A DNA stretch of 58,325 nt, from positions 1-58,325 of the IMG/VR virus record IMGVR_UViG_3300021289_000002; one strand, 5' to 3'. Position 1 is the stretch's first letter, and every line of letters begins with the position of its first letter. A program made the position numbers and the translations under genes. This document shows, piece after piece, positions 17,317 through 25,390 of this stretch. Under the pieces are notes generated by a model that searched no databases, was not told where the DNA came from, and saw only the letters and a program-made list of their open reading frames with translations. Source of the DNA: a virus.

Positions 17317-19364
17317 GTGCAAATCGGTTTACAATTCGGCACGCCAAACTTGGGCTCAGGAATTCCAGTGGCCAGGAAGCGCGCGCCCTTGAATCGGCAT
17401 TGCCCGGTAATCTCGATGCGGACGGCAAAGTAATACCCCTCGCGCATAGGTCGGTTTGTCGAAGGATCGCAAACATAGGGGGACGGCTCGCCCAGTGGCA
17501 ATCTTGGCCGGTACTGCGGTTTGGCATCAGTGTTCACCATTGGCGCGCATTCATCCCACTCGAGCCAAGGGGTCCAGCACGGGTAATCATCCTGGCGATA
17601 GCTCACTGCAAAGTGGACCGTGCCGATCATTTGATCAACCCAGAGCTCGCCATTGAAGAGGCGCTTGAATTTGCGCCGCGCCGGGTCGGGCTCGCGAAAC
17701 ATGACGGGGCTTTCGAAGCTCCACTTGATCGGAGTATTGCCGTTGTCGTAAATCTCGCGGGTCTTGCTCTTGAGAACTTCCCAAAGCGATATTTGCTGGG
17801 TGCCTTTGTCCAGGCAGAAAGCGAAACACCGATCCACTCCCGAAAACTCACCAGTGATCAATTGGAACGGGTTTAGTCCGGGCCAAAGCCCGTCATAGAC
17901 CGAAGGCTTTTTGCCGGCCAATCCGGAGAGCGGATCGAAATTGAGTGCGACCAAGCCACCATGGTAAACGCCTCTTGCGGACGTGGTCGGCGCGCAGCCC
18001 ATCAGCATGCGATTGTCGAATACAACCGCGGTGCCGTAAAACAAAAGGTCTTCGTCATCCCGGTCGATGATCCGCTCAACCTCGCGGCTGATAGGAACGT
18101 TGCCCCAGGTATCAAAATCGCGCCGGGCGTAGATGACCGAGCCGATGCAATTGGGCGCGCGGTAAACGACATCGCCATTCATTTGCACGGTGGAATTCTG
18201 GCCAACGCCGCCGGTACCAATGACCGTTACGGGCAGAATTGGACTTTGCAGGCTCTGCCACGTCAACCGGTCCACGGGCGATTGGCAGGTAAACACGCGG
18301 TTGGACGTATGCACCTGGACCGGACCTTGACCCAAGGCGGCATCGAGCACGTTGGTCTCGACGATGGCGCGGATCTTGCCCGCTCCGCCAGGCACGCGGA
18401 AGCTGCCGCCGCCGATCAAATACTGGTTCTCAGTGACGTTCAACACCGCATCCCGGAACTGTTCGCCAACAGTCCCGCTCGAGCCGCCTACAATATCGCT
18501 GGCGATGAAAGAAATCTCGTCGGGCAAAGCCATCCAATTGCGGCCCTGGACGTAAGCGCCCATGCGACCAGGCGGAAGCTGGGTTAGCGAGGTGACAGTC
18601 TTGGTGCCCCAAGTAAACGTAGTGCCGGCGGGTACAAGGGTTCCAGGCGGGATGAATCCCGGTGTAGGGGTGGACGCGCTCACGTTTAGCGCGTTGAAAT
18701 GGTTTGCTGATGGGGTACCAAAAGCAATCAGCAAACCATAGCCTTGGAAATTGACATTGCCACTGGTCGGAACAGTGACGCTATCCCCAGCTACAACCAC
18801 AATGTCAGTGGCGAAGTTGATCGGCGAGCTGGCCAGAGGCGGCGCGGTAAAATCGGACGTAGTTTTGGCGGTGAAAGGCGTAATGACGGTATTGGTGCCA
18901 ATCGAGCGGCTAGTAGTGGCTCCATTGAAGAATACCGGCAGCGAAACTCCATCGTTCCAAATGACCCACTTTTCAGACTGCCAAAGCCAGTGTTGCGGCG
19001 CCGCGACATTCTGCGTATTGCCGCCGGTGCGCTCATACACCACAACTGAGAGCGTGGCCGGGTTGGGCACGAATTGAAACAGCCGGCCTGAGATGGCAGC
19101 TACCAACGTCTGCGGCCCGGAGTCGGGCGCGTAGTAACAGCCTCCCTGCCATAAGCCATTGAGCACGGCAGCTTGCGCCGAGGCATCGCCCTGGAAGTCG
19201 AAAAAGTAATTGAACTTGGGTGGCCGCGGTCGAATGAAAGTGCCGCGCACGGTGGCATTGGACGCGAAGCCGAGTTGATTCTTTGGCAACAGGACTGCGG
19301 CAACCCCGGAGTTCATTCCGAGGTCAAACGCCAACAGGCCGTCAAAGAATTCTTCGGGACTCAT
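17313..19364 (-). CDS. Podovirus-like tail hub/nozzle protein
   Basis: 683 residues, starting right after the stop of the 68-residue gene. Beta-rich throughout with repeated Gly and aromatic turns, which suggests a propeller or sandwich chain. The N-terminus (FDLGMNSGVAAVLLPKNQL, then NATVRG) resembles the starts of podovirus tail proteins such as P22 gp10-like or T7 gp12-like proteins: a signature of ligand-loop proteins that fix the tail hub. It is in the tail block between fibre-like and adaptor-like genes. Moderate confidence in tail role, low in subtype. Confidence 0.6.
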   Translation of the reverse strand: MSPEEFFDGLLAFDLGMNSGVAAVLLPKNQLGFASNATVRGTFIRPRPPKFNYFFDFQGDASAQAAVLNGLWQGGCYYAPDSGPQTLVAAISGRLFQFVPNPATLSVVVYERTGGNTQNVAAPQHWLWQSEKWVIWNDGVSLPVFFNGATTSRSIGTNTVITPFTAKTTSDFTAPPLASSPINFATDIVVVAGDSVTVPTSGNVNFQGYGLLIAFGTPSANHFNALNVSASTPTPGFIPPGTLVPAGTTFTWGTKTVTSLTQLPPGRMGAYVQGRNWMALPDEISFIASDIVGGSSGTVGEQFRDAVLNVTENQYLIGGGSFRVPGGAGKIRAIVETNVLDAALGQGPVQVHTSNRVFTCQSPVDRLTWQSLQSPILPVTVIGTGGVGQNSTVQMNGDVVYRAPNCIGSVIYARRDFDTWGNVPISREVERIIDRDDEDLLFYGTAVVFDNRMLMGCAPTTSARGVYHGGLVALNFDPLSGLAGKKPSVYDGLWPGLNPFQLITGEFSGVDRCFAFCLDKGTQQISLWEVLKSKTREIYDNGNTPIKWSFESPVMFREPDPARRKFKRLFNGELWVDQMIGTVHFAVSYRQDDYPCWTPWLEWDECAPMVNTDAKPQYRPRLPLGEPSPYVCDPSTNRPMREGYYFAVRIEITGQCRFKGARFLATGIPEPKFGVPNCKPICT

Positions 19365-19571
19365 TTAGCTAAGCGAGTCCATTACAAACTCGCTCTCTGC
19401 GAAAACAATCGGTTCCGATACTTGATGCTCAGATCCGTCTCTCATTCGAATGTGAATTCCGCCGGCATTTGGTTCCATTTTCTCTATTTCGCGCGTGTCC
19501 AAGACGCGATCGGGCTGGCCGGCCAAAGCGAGTTTTCCAAACCCGCAATACACAATGCCACTTTTTTTCAT
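19365..19571 (-). CDS. Small hypothetical tail-block protein
   Basis: 68 residues from ATG 19571, two bases after the TAA of the upstream gene. It contains two beta stretches (GIVYCGFGKLALAG; GGIHIRMRDGSE) and an acidic end. No family recognised. Its stop is directly followed by the tail hub gene. Confidence 0.55.
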   Translation of the reverse strand: MKKSGIVYCGFGKLALAGQPDRVLDTREIEKMEPNAGGIHIRMRDGSEHQVSEPIVFAESEFVMDSLS

Positions 19572-19573
19572 AT

Positions 19574-20623
19574 TTACGAAGCTGCGCGGACGGAAACCAA
19601 CAAGGCTTGCTGAGTGATGCCGCCGGCTACGGCATTGGTACCGTTCTGGCCCGTGCATTGGAGCGTCACTGCGCCGCTGAGGACTTCGGCCGCTGTTATG
19701 CGGGTTAGAAGCACGGTGGCTGCCGCGGCCCCATCAGTGGTGATGTATTCACACCAGCAAATTTGAGAGTTCACGCTGCCACGCACGATGCGGCCACGCA
19801 TCACAATAGATCCGCCGTTCAAAGCGGCATTCCCGAATTGGAGCACAGTGCTCGCGCCAAACTTGATTTTGATCGTTTTGGTAGCGACTACCGCAGTTAC
19901 CAGGACGTCAAACACGGCTTCAAACTCGATGGAATCGCCGGCATTGCGCAAGGCATTGGCGGGGATTACGAACGAAAGCAAATTGTCTTCGGTCGTATCG
20001 GGTCCAGTGGCAGCCGAGGCGATCGTGGTATTAAGGACTCGAGTAACCCCAACGAACGGCAGCACATTGGCAGGGGTAGCGTTGAATGGATCGGCAACAC
20101 GAGCCTGGCCTTGTAACCCGATGGGAACGCGAATGACGCTTGGGACCGGTGAGGTCGATCCGTCATCCATCATCGAATCGCCCTTGGTCGTCGTTGGGAA
20201 CGTCGAGCCGGCAGTGCCGTTAGCGCCAGTAGGGCCACGCTGGCCGGATGCGGTGATCTGACCACCAGCAGCGATGCTGGCCGGGTTTACTGCATCGCCT
20301 GGATAAGCCAGCGCGCGCAAGGTAGCTGTGGTTGCTGAATTGATGGTGATCACCGTGAAGTTGGCTGGCCCGGTCGCAGGCCCACCAAAATGTTGGCCGG
20401 CGATTACCGTCTGCCCGACGGTGAGCCAAAGTGTATTGTCCAAGTTAACCAGCACGTCATTGCCCACGGCGGGGATGACAAATAAGCTGGTAACGATGCT
20501 ATAAGCGGGCGCTCCGTCTGAGCCATCAGCGCCGGCGGGGCCTTGTGGACCCTGGGCGCCAGGAACGTTGACGGGTGGAACTGTCGCGCATCCGGGGGTG
20601 CAGCAATCTTGAATACTTGGCAT
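19574..20623 (-). CDS. Collagen-like virion fibre protein
   Basis: 349 residues. An N-terminal Cys-rich patch (CCTPGC) is followed by Gly-x-y triplets (GAQGPQGPAGADGSDG, about 23-38), then beta-rich domains with a second short GPTGANG near 145. Collagen-like segments trimerise in phage tail fibres and head fibres. It is the first gene of the leftward tail block, with an AGGA site upstream. It is probably an exposed fibre or spike; a receptor has not been identified. Confidence 0.65.
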   Translation of the reverse strand: MPSIQDCCTPGCATVPPVNVPGAQGPQGPAGADGSDGAPAYSIVTSLFVIPAVGNDVLVNLDNTLWLTVGQTVIAGQHFGGPATGPANFTVITINSATTATLRALAYPGDAVNPASIAAGGQITASGQRGPTGANGTAGSTFPTTTKGDSMMDDGSTSPVPSVIRVPIGLQGQARVADPFNATPANVLPFVGVTRVLNTTIASAATGPDTTEDNLLSFVIPANALRNAGDSIEFEAVFDVLVTAVVATKTIKIKFGASTVLQFGNAALNGGSIVMRGRIVRGSVNSQICWCEYITTDGAAAATVLLTRITAAEVLSGAVTLQCTGQNGTNAVAGGITQQALLVSVRAAS

Positions 20624-20672
20624 GGCGTGACATTCCTACTGAAACCCTACAAAGTAAAGTCTTTCAAGAAAC
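20624..20672. promoter_or_regulatory. Divergent start region between tail and packaging blocks
   Basis: Only 49 bases separate the two start codons, so promoters of the tail and terminase genes must overlap here or lie inside the genes. On the plus strand GTGACA (near 20626) is a weak -35 but no good -10 follows. I see no terminator. Confidence 0.3.
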
Positions 20673-22529
20673 ATGAGCTTCCTTAAGTACGGGCTTCGGT
20701 GGCAGGACGGAACCGACAATGCTGCCGTAGAACGGGGCATGATTCGCAGCGGTGGCAAGTGGATCGATGAGCAGGGCATCGAGCGCGGCGAGGGTTTGGA
20801 ATTCCATTTCAAGGCATATTGGGCGGCTCTTTGGGAGGATGACGCGCAAACCCGATGGACGGATCTGATTCTGAAAGAGGTCCTTGGGACCCAATACATT
20901 TCACTCGTGGCCGGCGCCAGCGCCTGGAAGTCAGGCACGATCGCCCGGATAGCGCTGATGGATTGGAGCTGCTTCCCGGAATGCACAACCGTCATGTTTT
21001 CATCGACGACCATGACCGATTTGCGCAACCGCATCTTTGGCGAGGTATCGAAGCTTTGGAAAACTGCTTCCGAGCGGTATGCCTGGTTCCCCGGTCACTA
21101 CATCGATTCAAAGTGCGTGATTACCTTTGAGGACGTGGCCGAGGACCTGTCCCGGGACATTCGCAATTCTATGGTGGGCGTGCCCTGCAAAAGCTCGACC
21201 GGCAAGTTCATGGGCCTGGGGTCCTTTGCCGGCAGAAAGAACCGGCGCGTTTGGTGTATCGGTGACGAAATGCAGTTTTGCGAGCGGTCCATCCTCGACG
21301 CGCAAAACAATCTGATCAGCAACGGCCCTAATCTCCTTCCAGGAATTATCCGGGACAAAGACTCGCCTGAATTTGGCAAGCCCATCCGCGGCTACAAAGC
21401 GATCTTCATCGGCAACACCAATCCAACGCGGCCTGACAATCCGTTGCACCTGGTTTCCGAGCCGGAAGGAGGCTGGGGCTCAATCAAGGAGGATGGCAAA
21501 ACCAAGGTCTGGGATTGCCGCAAGCTGCAGGATTACCCCATCAAATGCCGCTGCATAAACCTGGACTCGCTCGATTCGCCGAACGCGGATTACCCCATCG
21601 ATAAGCCCCGTTGGATTCACCTGGCCGGCCCTCACATGATGGCCAAATACACCGAAGGCTCAGAATCCTATTACTCACAGGGGCGCGGGATCTTCAAATT
21701 CGGTCTGGCCGCGTTCAAGATTATCACCAAAGAAATTTGCGACCAATTCCACGCATTTGACCCGCTGCTATGGAGTCAGCACGGCACAACCAAAATCGGC
21801 ATGCTGGATGCGGCCTACGGCTCAGTAGGCGGTGATCGGTGCGCGCTGGGCTGGCTCGAGTTTGGCGAGTGCGTTGATCTAAAGACCCGCATCCTGCTTC
21901 ATCCTTACTGGAATGTGCCAATCATCGCGCGTAACGACATGACGCCCGAGGAACAGATCGCGATGTACACCAAAGACAAGATGGAGGAAGCTGGAGTACC
22001 TCCCGAAAATTTCTTCTTTGATGGCCGCGGCAGCCTCGCGATGGCCATAGCGCGGGTATGGTCGGCACGGGTCAACTCGATTGAATTTGGTGGCCGGCCT
22101 ACTGAGCGGATCGTGGAAGGGGAGTTTGTCGATCTGCCGGATGGTACCCGCCGGCCAAAGAAAGCGGTCGAGCATTATTCGAAGTTTGTTTCTGAACTTT
22201 GGTGGTCATGGCGCTACGTCATCGAGGCCGATCAAATGCGCGGGCTCACCCTCGAGATTGTTTTGGACGCCTCCCCGCGCGAATGGCAAAAGGTAGGCGG
22301 CGGCAAGATTGAGATTGAAACCAAAGTGAAGATGAAAAAGCGCACGGGCGTTTCGCCGGACTGGGCGGATATGCTGGTTACGGGCATCGAGGGGGCGCGG
22401 CGCCGTGGATTTGTCATAGCCAAGCTGGCCAATCCCAAGACGGAGGAAGCGAACTGGGATTGGTGGCAACGCAAGGCCGCAGAGGCCCGCAGCGCGCGCC
22501 GGGGACACACGCTCAAGTTGACGACGTGA
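20673..22529 (+). CDS. Terminase large subunit (DNA packaging ATPase and nuclease)
   Basis: 618 residues. The P-loop position reads GASAWKSG (81-88), a divergent Walker A with Trp in place of the usual Gly before Lys. Walker B is VWCIGDE (193-199), and the coupling motif GNTNPT is at 247-252. The nuclease half has Asp residues in GMLDAAYG (near 378), NFFFDGRG (near 450) and SPDWADML (near 570), fitting the RNase H-like metal site. It powers DNA entry through the portal and cuts the concatemer. It is the first gene of the packaging block. Small terminase was not recognised. Confidence 0.8.
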   Translation: MSFLKYGLRWQDGTDNAAVERGMIRSGGKWIDEQGIERGEGLEFHFKAYWAALWEDDAQTRWTDLILKEVLGTQYISLVAGASAWKSGTIARIALMDWSCFPECTTVMFSSTTMTDLRNRIFGEVSKLWKTASERYAWFPGHYIDSKCVITFEDVAEDLSRDIRNSMVGVPCKSSTGKFMGLGSFAGRKNRRVWCIGDEMQFCERSILDAQNNLISNGPNLLPGIIRDKDSPEFGKPIRGYKAIFIGNTNPTRPDNPLHLVSEPEGGWGSIKEDGKTKVWDCRKLQDYPIKCRCINLDSLDSPNADYPIDKPRWIHLAGPHMMAKYTEGSESYYSQGRGIFKFGLAAFKIITKEICDQFHAFDPLLWSQHGTTKIGMLDAAYGSVGGDRCALGWLEFGECVDLKTRILLHPYWNVPIIARNDMTPEEQIAMYTKDKMEEAGVPPENFFFDGRGSLAMAIARVWSARVNSIEFGGRPTERIVEGEFVDLPDGTRRPKKAVEHYSKFVSELWWSWRYVIEADQMRGLTLEIVLDASPREWQKVGGGKIEIETKVKMKKRTGVSPDWADMLVTGIEGARRRGFVIAKLANPKTEEANWDWWQRKAAEARSARRGHTLKLTT

Positions 22530-22554
22530 CAGCCACTCGGTTACAGATTAGCCA

Positions 22555-23319
22555 ATGAGCTTACGCCTCAAAAACGAGAGTACCAGCTTTCCGCCTGGGG
22601 GATTGATATTCCATCAGCGCGAGCTTGGCTGGAAAAACACCGTTAATGACCCAACTACGATGTGGAGTTGGGAGAATCTGATCGCATCGATTCAGCGGGT
22701 GCGCTCATTGAATCGATCGCTGTTCCCCGGCTTGTCCCTGGACCGGGAAACGATTCGGCGCGAGATCAGCGAACAGAACGCACGCCGGATTGCGGGCATG
22801 GCCGGCGCAGAAACCTACCTGCGGGAAGGCGGAGGACCCATGCCAAACCCTCAGTCGGCCTCGTCCGCGCTCTCCTTCCTGCCTGCTGTGGCCACTAAGC
22901 TGAAGGATCTCGCGAACGGGGCCGCAAATCTCTGGGAGTGGTGGGTTAAGGAAAACGGCATCCCGGTACCGCGCGAACGGGCCGAAGCTCGCGGCGCCGT
23001 ATGCGTTTCCTGCCCCAAAAACAACATGGAAGGCGAGTTTGCCTGGTTCACCGCGCCGGCAGCCGCTCTCATCAAAAAGAAAATGGAGGCACGCTCAGAA
23101 TTGAAACTGGAGACCAGCCATGACGACAAGCTCGGAGTATGCGAGGCGTGCCACTGCCAAAACGCCCTTGCCGTTCACGAACCGTTACCCTTGAAACTCA
23201 AGCACCTGAGCCCCGAGGCATTTGCCAAGCTTTGGGAAAAGTGCTGGGTGCATGCCGAGAAGACCCCTACCCTTAACAATGAAAATTCAACTTCCGGAAA
23301 CGACCCTCATCGCGATTGA
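22555..23319 (+). CDS. Cys-rich protein between terminase and glycosyltransferase genes
   Basis: 254 residues. N-terminal: LIFHQRELGW. The C-terminal half contains CVSC and then CEACHCQ plus a further Cys before the end, a layout suited to two zinc ions. The middle (FLPAVATKLKDLANG) is helical. The last 41 bases overlap the next gene. No family recognised. It may handle the virion or the host wall; position alone suggests a head-related role. Confidence 0.6.
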   Translation: MSLRLKNESTSFPPGGLIFHQRELGWKNTVNDPTTMWSWENLIASIQRVRSLNRSLFPGLSLDRETIRREISEQNARRIAGMAGAETYLREGGGPMPNPQSASSALSFLPAVATKLKDLANGAANLWEWWVKENGIPVPRERAEARGAVCVSCPKNNMEGEFAWFTAPAAALIKKKMEARSELKLETSHDDKLGVCEACHCQNALAVHEPLPLKLKHLSPEAFAKLWEKCWVHAEKTPTLNNENSTSGNDPHRD

Positions 23320-24664
23320 TACGACGTCCAAAGCGCATCTTGCCCTGCGGGCAATCAAAAACAGTCTCGAGCAAGTGGACGTGGCAGCCGTCAAGCTGCT
23401 GACTCATAACTCGACCCTCAAGCACGCGGTCAGGATTGCGAAGCTCGAGGGCTTGGAAGCTTACTCACGCTTCTGCCTGCGGGACCTGGCGCGGCATGTG
23501 GACACCAAATATTGCCTGCTGGTCCAATCAGACGGCTACGTGCTAAACGGGCAAGCCTGGACTAACAAATTCCTCGAGTACGACTATGGCGGCGCGCCGT
23601 TCATCACCAATCCCAATCAAATGAATGGCGGTTTTTCGTGGCGGTCGAAGCGCCTGCTCGAAGCATGCACGAAGCTGCCGCCAGGAATGGATCACCCCGA
23701 GGATCACGCGATTAGCACGCTCTTCCGTTCCAACCTGGAGCAACAGGGTTTGCGATTCATGCCGCCGGATCTGGCGCGGCAATTTTCGTTCGAGGGGCGT
23801 GTCTATGACGGGCGGGAATGGAAGGGAACACCGAACCATTGGACTGGTCAATTTGGGTTCCATTCGTTGTTAAGCGTGCTGCCGAAAGAGAAAAAGGTTT
23901 GCGAGGTCTATTACAGCTCTGGCGAGGCGGGCGATCTGATCTACGGATTGTCCGTCGTGAAGCAATTGGGCGATGGGGTGATCTTCATGGGCGGTCCAAA
24001 TGCCTACCCTTACCCGGTTCACACTCGTTGGACGCGCTCAGGCGCCCCGTTCGAGATGGTTGATAATCTGCGGCCGCTGGTCGAAGCGCAGCCGTACGTT
24101 TGGAAGCTTCAATACACGCACGGCCTGCCTTTCTCGACGACGCGCGACCTAAATGCTTTTCGCAAGCCTTGGAAACAGCGCGGCCCTACGGATTTTATGT
24201 CCATCTTTGGGCTCTACCAGCGCGTGTTCGGCGGTCAGTGGCCCGAAGACAAGCCTTGGCTAACTGTTCCCGAGCCGCTGCCTATTCCTGAGCGCCCCAT
24301 TGTGGTTGCCCGTTCGGAGCGGTACCAAAATCCGCGCGTCAACTGGGCCGGCTTTTGCCAGCGGTACCACAAGCAAATTGTCTTTGTGGGCACGGAGCAC
24401 GAAGCCAACATTTTCCAGGGCTTTGCTGTGCCGCACAAAATTCATTGGCACCCAACCAAGAACGCCCTCGAGCTGGCGCGCGTCATTGCCGGCGGCAAAG
24501 TGCTGGTCTGCAACCAATCGTTGCCATTGGCGATCGCTCACGGGCTATGTCGCCCCGTTGTAGTCGAAGAGTGGCCGCAGAATGCCAACTGCCATTTGCT
24601 GCGTGAGCACGCGGTTTACTCGCAAGGCGGTGACCTGGAGATCCCGGAATCATGGATGCTCTAA
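23279..24664 (+). CDS. DUF5672-like and GT-B-like glycosyltransferase fusion
   Basis: 461 residues from ATG 23279 (a further 19 upstream codons are open but less likely). Residues 1-195 resemble DUF5672: LLVQSDGYVL (about 80-89) and FLEYDYGGAPF (about 98-108). The second half resembles a sugar-nucleotide GT-B fold: RSERYQNPRVNW near 340, FVGTEHEANIF near 370 and AGGKVLVCNQS near 405. It probably adds sugars to a virion or host molecule; the acceptor is unknown. It sits between terminase and portal, an odd place, and overlaps both neighbours. Confidence 0.6.
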   Translation: MKIQLPETTLIAIDTTSKAHLALRAIKNSLEQVDVAAVKLLTHNSTLKHAVRIAKLEGLEAYSRFCLRDLARHVDTKYCLLVQSDGYVLNGQAWTNKFLEYDYGGAPFITNPNQMNGGFSWRSKRLLEACTKLPPGMDHPEDHAISTLFRSNLEQQGLRFMPPDLARQFSFEGRVYDGREWKGTPNHWTGQFGFHSLLSVLPKEKKVCEVYYSSGEAGDLIYGLSVVKQLGDGVIFMGGPNAYPYPVHTRWTRSGAPFEMVDNLRPLVEAQPYVWKLQYTHGLPFSTTRDLNAFRKPWKQRGPTDFMSIFGLYQRVFGGQWPEDKPWLTVPEPLPIPERPIVVARSERYQNPRVNWAGFCQRYHKQIVFVGTEHEANIFQGFAVPHKIHWHPTKNALELARVIAGGKVLVCNQSLPLAIAHGLCRPVVVEEWPQNANCHLLREHAVYSQGGDLEIPESWML

Positions 24665-25377
24665 AGGTGGCAGTTATCTACATTTGCCCGGTGGCGAGCG
24701 AGGGGCCAGAGCACTTCCCGCTCGCCTGCCGGTTTGCGTCATCCTTCCACGCTCACCCGCCGGATTATGAGCACGATCTCTACATCGTTTCGAATGGTGG
24801 CGAGCCTGACACGATAACCGAAGTTCTGTTTGCCTCGATGAATCCAAAATTCATCGTGCGCAAGGTCAACAACGGCTGGGACGTGGGCGGGTTCCTCGAG
24901 GCGAGCCGGCAGATCAAAGCTGACATGCTTTTCTGCCTGGGTGGCCCGGCGCATTTCCGCCGGCGCGGCTGGCTAAAGCGAATTGTGGCGGCATGGGAAC
25001 AGCACGGGCCGGGAGTTTACGGCACGCTGGCCACGTTCGAAGTACGGCCGCACATCAATACGACCGGGTTTGCCTGCGTGCCCGAGCTGCTGCGCTACTA
25101 TCCGCACAAGGTTGTCACTCGCCAAGACCGCTACGACTTCGAGCATGGCCCGGATGCGCTCTATATCCGAGCGACGCAAATGGGCCTGCCGGTCAAGCTG
25201 GTAACCTGGGATGGGGTCTATGATTTGCCCGCCTGGCGTACCCCGCCGAACATCTACCGCCGCGGCGATCAGAGCAATTGCCTCACGTTCTGGACCCATA
25301 GCGATGCCTTCGAACGCGCCGATCCGACCACGCGCCAGCGAATGGCCATGCTTGCGGATAGGGTCATTACGACATAG
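24652..25377 (+). CDS. GT-A-like glycosyltransferase
   Basis: 241 residues. The first strand and helix (VAVIYICPVA, then HFPLACRFASSFHAHP) and DLYIVSNGG resemble the nucleotide-sugar part of a GT-A fold. NNGWDVGGFLEAS (about 73-85) recalls a rhamnosyl/dolichyl-like glycosyltransferase motif, and MLFCLGGPAHFRRRGW follows. It overlaps the upstream gene by 13 bases and likely works with it on the same glycan. Function is inferred from fold-like motifs. Confidence 0.5.
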   Translation: MDALKVAVIYICPVASEGPEHFPLACRFASSFHAHPPDYEHDLYIVSNGGEPDTITEVLFASMNPKFIVRKVNNGWDVGGFLEASRQIKADMLFCLGGPAHFRRRGWLKRIVAAWEQHGPGVYGTLATFEVRPHINTTGFACVPELLRYYPHKVVTRQDRYDFEHGPDALYIRATQMGLPVKLVTWDGVYDLPAWRTPPNIYRRGDQSNCLTFWTHSDAFERADPTTRQRMAMLADRVITT

Positions 25378-25390
25378 GGTTGCGCTCAAG

